The notes under the pieces were generated by a model. That model saw nothing but the letters and a program-made list of their open reading frames with translations. It did no database searches and had not been told where the DNA came from. A DNA stretch of 64,000 bases. Origin: Branchiostoma belcheri (taxonomy: Eukaryota > Chordata > Leptocardii > Amphioxiformes > Branchiostomatidae). The stretch lies in the NCBI RefSeq assembly GCF_001625305.1, contig NW_017804598.1, positions 1,249,782-1,313,781 of the forward strand, written 5' to 3'. Below, piece after piece: positions 52,101 through 58,100 of this stretch (position 1 is the stretch's first letter; every line of letters starts with the position of its first letter). A program made the translations under genes and the position numbers.

Positions 52101-55100
52101 ACCAGGAACATTTTGTCACTGTAATATCATAGACAGCTTGAAAAATCACGCCATATCCTGGCTAATACCCAGACTACACGTGGTCCATTACGAGAAAAAG
52201 AACGTTTGAAAGTGATTATTCAGATTAACATGCACGGCAATCACCCATACATCATCAAACCCTGTCCCATTAGCGGTATTAGATTCCACTTGAGTTTCGC
52301 AATTTCTACTTCGATTAGTTTGAAAAGCTAATGGAAGGGTGCATGTAGTAGCCAAGAAGACTTTCTGTACATATTTCTTGGAGTCACAATCTAGATCTAC
52401 CTTTGGGCAACGCCAATACATCTACACGTACACTAATGCTATATCCACATCTATCTCCTATCATAGGAGAAGTAATTCTTTAGTGTGAATGAAAGACGAA
52501 ATGAAAACTTTTGGGACTGCCAAGAACTTCAAGGCCTAATAGTTTCACTGACCAGCATTCAAACAGGAAGAACACAAAACAATCGGGGCATAACTGCTAG
52601 GACTTACACGGCTTGTACTTGCTGAACAAAAAGAGATGTGTTGTACCTAAAGCCGGTCTACCGGTCATGCGAACCAAACAAAAGCAACCAGAATTCAAGG
52701 GTGTATAACTGATCGTAGTACATATCCAAGTTTCCAAATAAAATCCGTAAATGGAATATATTCGTTATCTATTTTACCTCATGTGTAGAATCATACTACG
52801 AAAGTAGACATTCCTGCATATAGGTATCAAGTATCAAAATCCTACCATGCCAGCGATCTTATGCCCTTGGGAAAGGCACTTCACACGAATTTCCTCACTT
52901 TACTCAGGTGAAATTTAGTATGTCTGTTGTCTGTTCATTCGTTTGTCTGTGTTAGTGACGGCATAAAAATAAGCTGAAAAAAACTTGAGTGTGCCGTCAC
53001 CATGTCTTGTAATAAAATGCTGGAATAGAAAAAAACAACACTCAAAACACGATCACCTCTGCTACTCTAAAGATTCAATGACATTTAAATGTTAGAATTT
53101 ACAAAGCAGGGGAAAATCTCCCATATGTATCTTGGCAATAATATCAGCGGGCGTAACTTAATCATGCCTATTTACGATACGTGATCATTTGGATAACCTC
53201 CAGAAAGTGACTTTAACTTTATCAAAGTCATATATATCTGCTTTTCATTGCCTTACACAGTACCAAAATCATAAATGCAACACCTACACAGTTATTGAAT
53301 ATTGTCTGGAGGCCCCTTACTTACAAAGTCTTTTAGTTTGTGCCTTAAGTCTTTAGTTGCTTTCAACTCTTCGAAAGGGTAATAACCTTGCAAAAAGTAA
53401 CCCTGGGCAATACAAAAAGCAGAGGATAAAATCGTGGTAACCGTTACACAGACATAAATCATAGCTGCTCATATAAAGTTGTTTCTCCCATTACGTTTTG
53501 AGAGGTATGAATTACAAGTGAGGTCATTTTCCTGACCCTTCTCGCCGTGGGAGTTCCGCTGCTTAGGCAAAATACCACATTACCAGGTAAAGATGAACAC
53601 TTGTTGCTCTTAGCAAAATGCGGAAATGTTGGGTTGGCATTTCATCTTCAGCACTCCAGGGCTAACGTAGTGGTGTTAAGTTGTAAAAGGGGCTTTCATT
53701 AGACGATGGGCATATGTTTGGAAGCCTCTTAGTTTTGTGATTGATATGTGTAGCGTTTATGTGCACATGTATGCTGGTACCTCAATGATTCCCTCCGGAT
53801 CTGGTCTGATGTAAAGTTAACAACAGTTGCCGAGCCGTTTCCAGAAGGAGTAATTACTTATATGATTCCTGGAGGAGGCTTTAGCACTGCACAAAAAAGG
53901 TGGATTTACCGATGGTAAAAAATGCCAGTAAAGTCGGGTGATATTTTCTTCGTAAACAGTAAATAAGAGGCAAGTTCGAATATTTTAGACTTAACATTGA
54001 TAGTGAATAAAATTGCCATTTGACTATCACAAGGTAAACATTACACGTCTTTGTGCTGAACGGCATCCACGCACAGGCAAACATACCTGTCCTTGGTGCT
54101 GAACGCCATCCATACACAGGCAAACATACCTGTCCTTTGTGCTGAACGCCATCCACACACAGGCAAACATATCTGTCCTTATTACTGATCGCTATCCACA
54201 CACAAGCAAACGTACCTGTCCTTGTTACTGAACGCCATCCACACACACACACACAAGCAAACATACCAGTCCTTGGTACTGAACGCCATCCACACACACA
54301 CACAAGCAAACATACCAGTCCTTGGTACTGAACGCCATCCACACACACACACACACACAAGCAAACATACCAGTCCTTGGTGCTGAACGTCATCCACACA
54401 CACACACACACACACACACAAGCAAACATACCAGTCCTTGGTACTGAACACCATCCACACACAAGCAAACACGCCTGTCCTAAGAACTGAACGCCATCCA
54501 CATCAGAATCAGAATTGTTCTTGGTGCTGAACACCATTCACACACAGGCAAACATACTTGTCCTTGGTGCTGAACCCCATCCAGGCACACAGGCAAACAT
54601 TCCTGTCCTTGGTGCTAAACGCTATCCACACACAGGCAAACATACCTGTCCTTGTGCTGAACGCCATCCACACACAGGCAAACATATCTGTCCTTAGTAC
54701 TGAACGCCATCCACACACACACAAGCAAACATACCTGTCCTTGGTACTGAACCCCATCCGCACACACACAAGCAAACATACCAGTCCTTGGTGCTGACCG
54801 CCATCAACACACAAGCAAACACACCTGTCCTAAAAACTGAACGCCATCCACATCAGAATCAGAATTGTTCTTGGTGCTGAACACCATTCACACACAGGCA
54901 AACATACCTGTCCTTGGAGCTGAACGCTATCCACACACAGGCAAACATACCTGTCCTTGGTGCTGAACACCATCCACACACAAGCAAATATACCTGTCCT
55001 TGGTGCTGAACACTATCCACACACAGGCAATCATACCTGTCCTAGCTGCGGATTCTGTTACCAAACGTAATAAAAGTACTAAACTATATCCCACAGGTGC

Positions 55101-58100
55101 TTGAAATCTGCCCTAAGGACATCAAGGCGGACATCTGTGTCCACCTGAACAGGAAAGTGTTCAATGAGCACCCGGCGTTCCGGCTGGCGAGTGACGGGTG
55201 TCTGCGTGCCCTGGCCATGCAGTTTACCACCAGCCACTCCGCGCCGGGAGACCTGCTCTTCCACTCCGGGGAGAGCATCGACGCACTCTGCTTCATTGTA
55301 TCGGGGTCACTGGAGGTCATCCAGGACGACGAGGTTGTTGCAATCCTTGGTGAGTTCCGTCCTGTTTGAGTCTACAGCTGCAGAGTAATAGTCGGGGTCG
55401 TGTGGTGTAATGACACAACGTTCGGCTCGGAACTAAGAGGTCCCGAGTTCGAATCATGCCATGCCACCGATCTTTAGCCCTTCGGAAAGGCACTTTACAC
55501 TCCTTTCCTCACTTAACTCAGGTTTATCTATTGTCCGTTTATGTGTTTGTTGTCCCCTGCGTTGGTGGCGGTGTGAAAAAAACTTGAGTGTGCATGTGCC
55601 GTCACCATGTCTTGTGACAAATGTTGGAATAAAAAAATTCCAGCCCGGGGCATGGGCGGGCAGTTTCCAAGCACGAAAGGTATGACATAAAAGACAACAC
55701 TAAGTCAAAAGACAACACTGACTAGTTAATGATGAGTACTATATGTATATATTGTTCATATGAAAATGTTTTTCGTTCATGCAAACAGCCTGACTGGACC
55801 CCGGTTTGAAAGTGTACTCTAAGTATAAGCTTACGATTCCATTGGCTTCAAACAGATGGTCCTGTCATGTACTATAAAAGTAGAATGAATTCATTCATCA
55901 CGCTATACCGGCATCTTTCACGCCGCAGTCGTCCCTCAGTAAGACATCTGGAGCCGCATTAGTTCTCGTTTAGAACTTTTATTCAGCCTGTCACCACCGG
56001 TTTCGCCCTTGTTCTTCTTCAACTGTGCAATGACGCAAGTTCTCACTTATATAACGTTCTCACTTACACACCTCTCTAGTGGATACACAGATGGCCCTGT
56101 CATGTACAATTTATGATGTGATTTGTTCGTGGCTGTGTGTTACGTTATATATCTATCATGTCGTTTTCTTTGGACATGCAGACATTGTCATCCAAAGCAT
56201 GTGTTTTGCTGGAACTGTATTTCATCAAAAAGCTTTTCATGGAGGCCAAACGTTCCTTCTACAGCATACCGACTGCTACACTGCACAAAATTCATTCTTT
56301 AAGCATGTGTAATGGTTCCGTTTCTTCTGCATACTTATAACATAGGATTTCGTACAGTGCCTGTGCCCCTCCCCCTTTGCTGCCGTTCATATATATTAAC
56401 GTTGTTACTGACATAAATGATAACTGACAATATTTGCCACCTCGTACTCCTTGCATTGATGACTTTCCATTTACATATTCACTTGTTATGCCTCATATCA
56501 TAGTTTATTTTGACCTTTGCGTAAACATCTGTTGTTATCAGAATTTCTTGCCTTTCATTTTCATAGTCACCTCTTTATATACGTCTCGTATCATAGTTTA
56601 TTTTGTTCTGTGCATAAACACCAGTTATCAATATTTCTTGCCTACGCTGTGTGCAATGTGACTTATACATACACATATTTCATTCGTAGAAAAAGAATCA
56701 TACTGACAATCTAATTAGTTCAACATCAGCTAATACCTCTCGGGCTTCGTAAAAAGAACTTAACTGCATGGACTGATTAAAACTCGATCCTCTTGGTAGC
56801 CAATATGGCATCGACATAGAGCGAATCTGCCTCCAGACGTAAGAAGGATAATATGAGGGAAATTCTTCCATGTCCCAGATTTCTTTCACATGCCTAAGAA
56901 ATGTAATAAATTGCCAATAAATTCATGAAAAACAGCAGCGAACTTTTAAACTGCAGTATATAAAGACATTCAATGGGGGCGGAATCAAAAAGGTTCCATG
57001 TAAAGGTAAACATTATTCTAGTTTGAAATGTTCTCTTCCCCTCCAGGCAAAGGCGACGTTTTCGGGGATAACTTCTGGAAGGAGCCTACGCTAGGCCAGT
57101 CATGCGCAAACGTGCGCGCACTTACCTACTGCGACTTACACGTCATCAAGCGCGACGGACTCATGCAAGTGCTGGAATTCTACACGGCCTTCGCAAACTC
57201 GTTTTCCAGAAACCTCGTGCTCACTTACAACCTCAGACACAGGGTGGGTACTTATGTAGCAAGTGACAGGGCACAGTTGGACGGGCTGGTATATGAATAC
57301 GTTTAAGTACTTAGATCTTCAACAAAATGTTTTTCATTCAAACGTCTGCTTTATACCTGAAATTTTCCTTCCGCTTATCACTTTAACTTACAAAATTTTC
57401 GACCGTGTCATCTGTCTCCATTTTCCTGACGCGCACTGATCCTTGGGATGTGTGACGTCAGGAGTGGGTCAAAGGTTCCCCGAAGTCGATACCTGCCGCC
57501 GTCCCGGCTCAACGCGAGTCAATAGGCACTGATGTAAACTGCCTTCTTTACGCCTCTTGTGGTGTAGAAGTTTTAGTGTTAGATAGCAGTGAACAAAAGA
57601 ATATATCGTACCATGCAGCACAGATGCACTTTCCAATAAACGTCTCTGATTTGTTCTACATATCATTCTACCAAGATGTTATGGAAAATAAGGACGACTC
57701 TAGGAGAGATTGAAGTATTTTATGTGTTTTTGTAAAGTTTGTATTTGGCACTGAAATGGTTTTCCTTCCCACATCAGGTCGTGTTTATAGATTGAAGCAT
57801 TTGATGTGTATCATAGTGTAACGGTTTTCCCTCCCACACCAGCTCGTGTTTAGAAAGATTGCGGATGTAAAACGCGAAAGGGAGGAGATGGAGAGGCGAA
57901 AGAATGAGCCTCCTCTGGATCTGCCATCCAATCACCCCGTTAGGAAGCTATTCTCCAGGTTCAGGAAAGGCCTTGGTGACGTACAGGTAAGACGTATTAT
58001 CATAAAGCCAGAAAATGTAGGCCAATCAGAAGTCTCCATTTCAGTGACCAATAATTATCTCACAGGTGGTGAGGTTAAATCAATCAACACCCCGACCAAT

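Larger units (their letters stand above)
51326..55096. other. EAG intron J-K
   Basis: 3.8-kb intron. Holds a GT microsatellite, a SINE and a 1-kb minisatellite that runs almost to the next exon. No further exon recognised between them. Confidence 0.6.

Noticed and set aside
53881..54814. Long cysteine-rich minus-strand frames
   Set aside because: Produced by the minisatellite; the repeating CLCV pattern follows the DNA unit.
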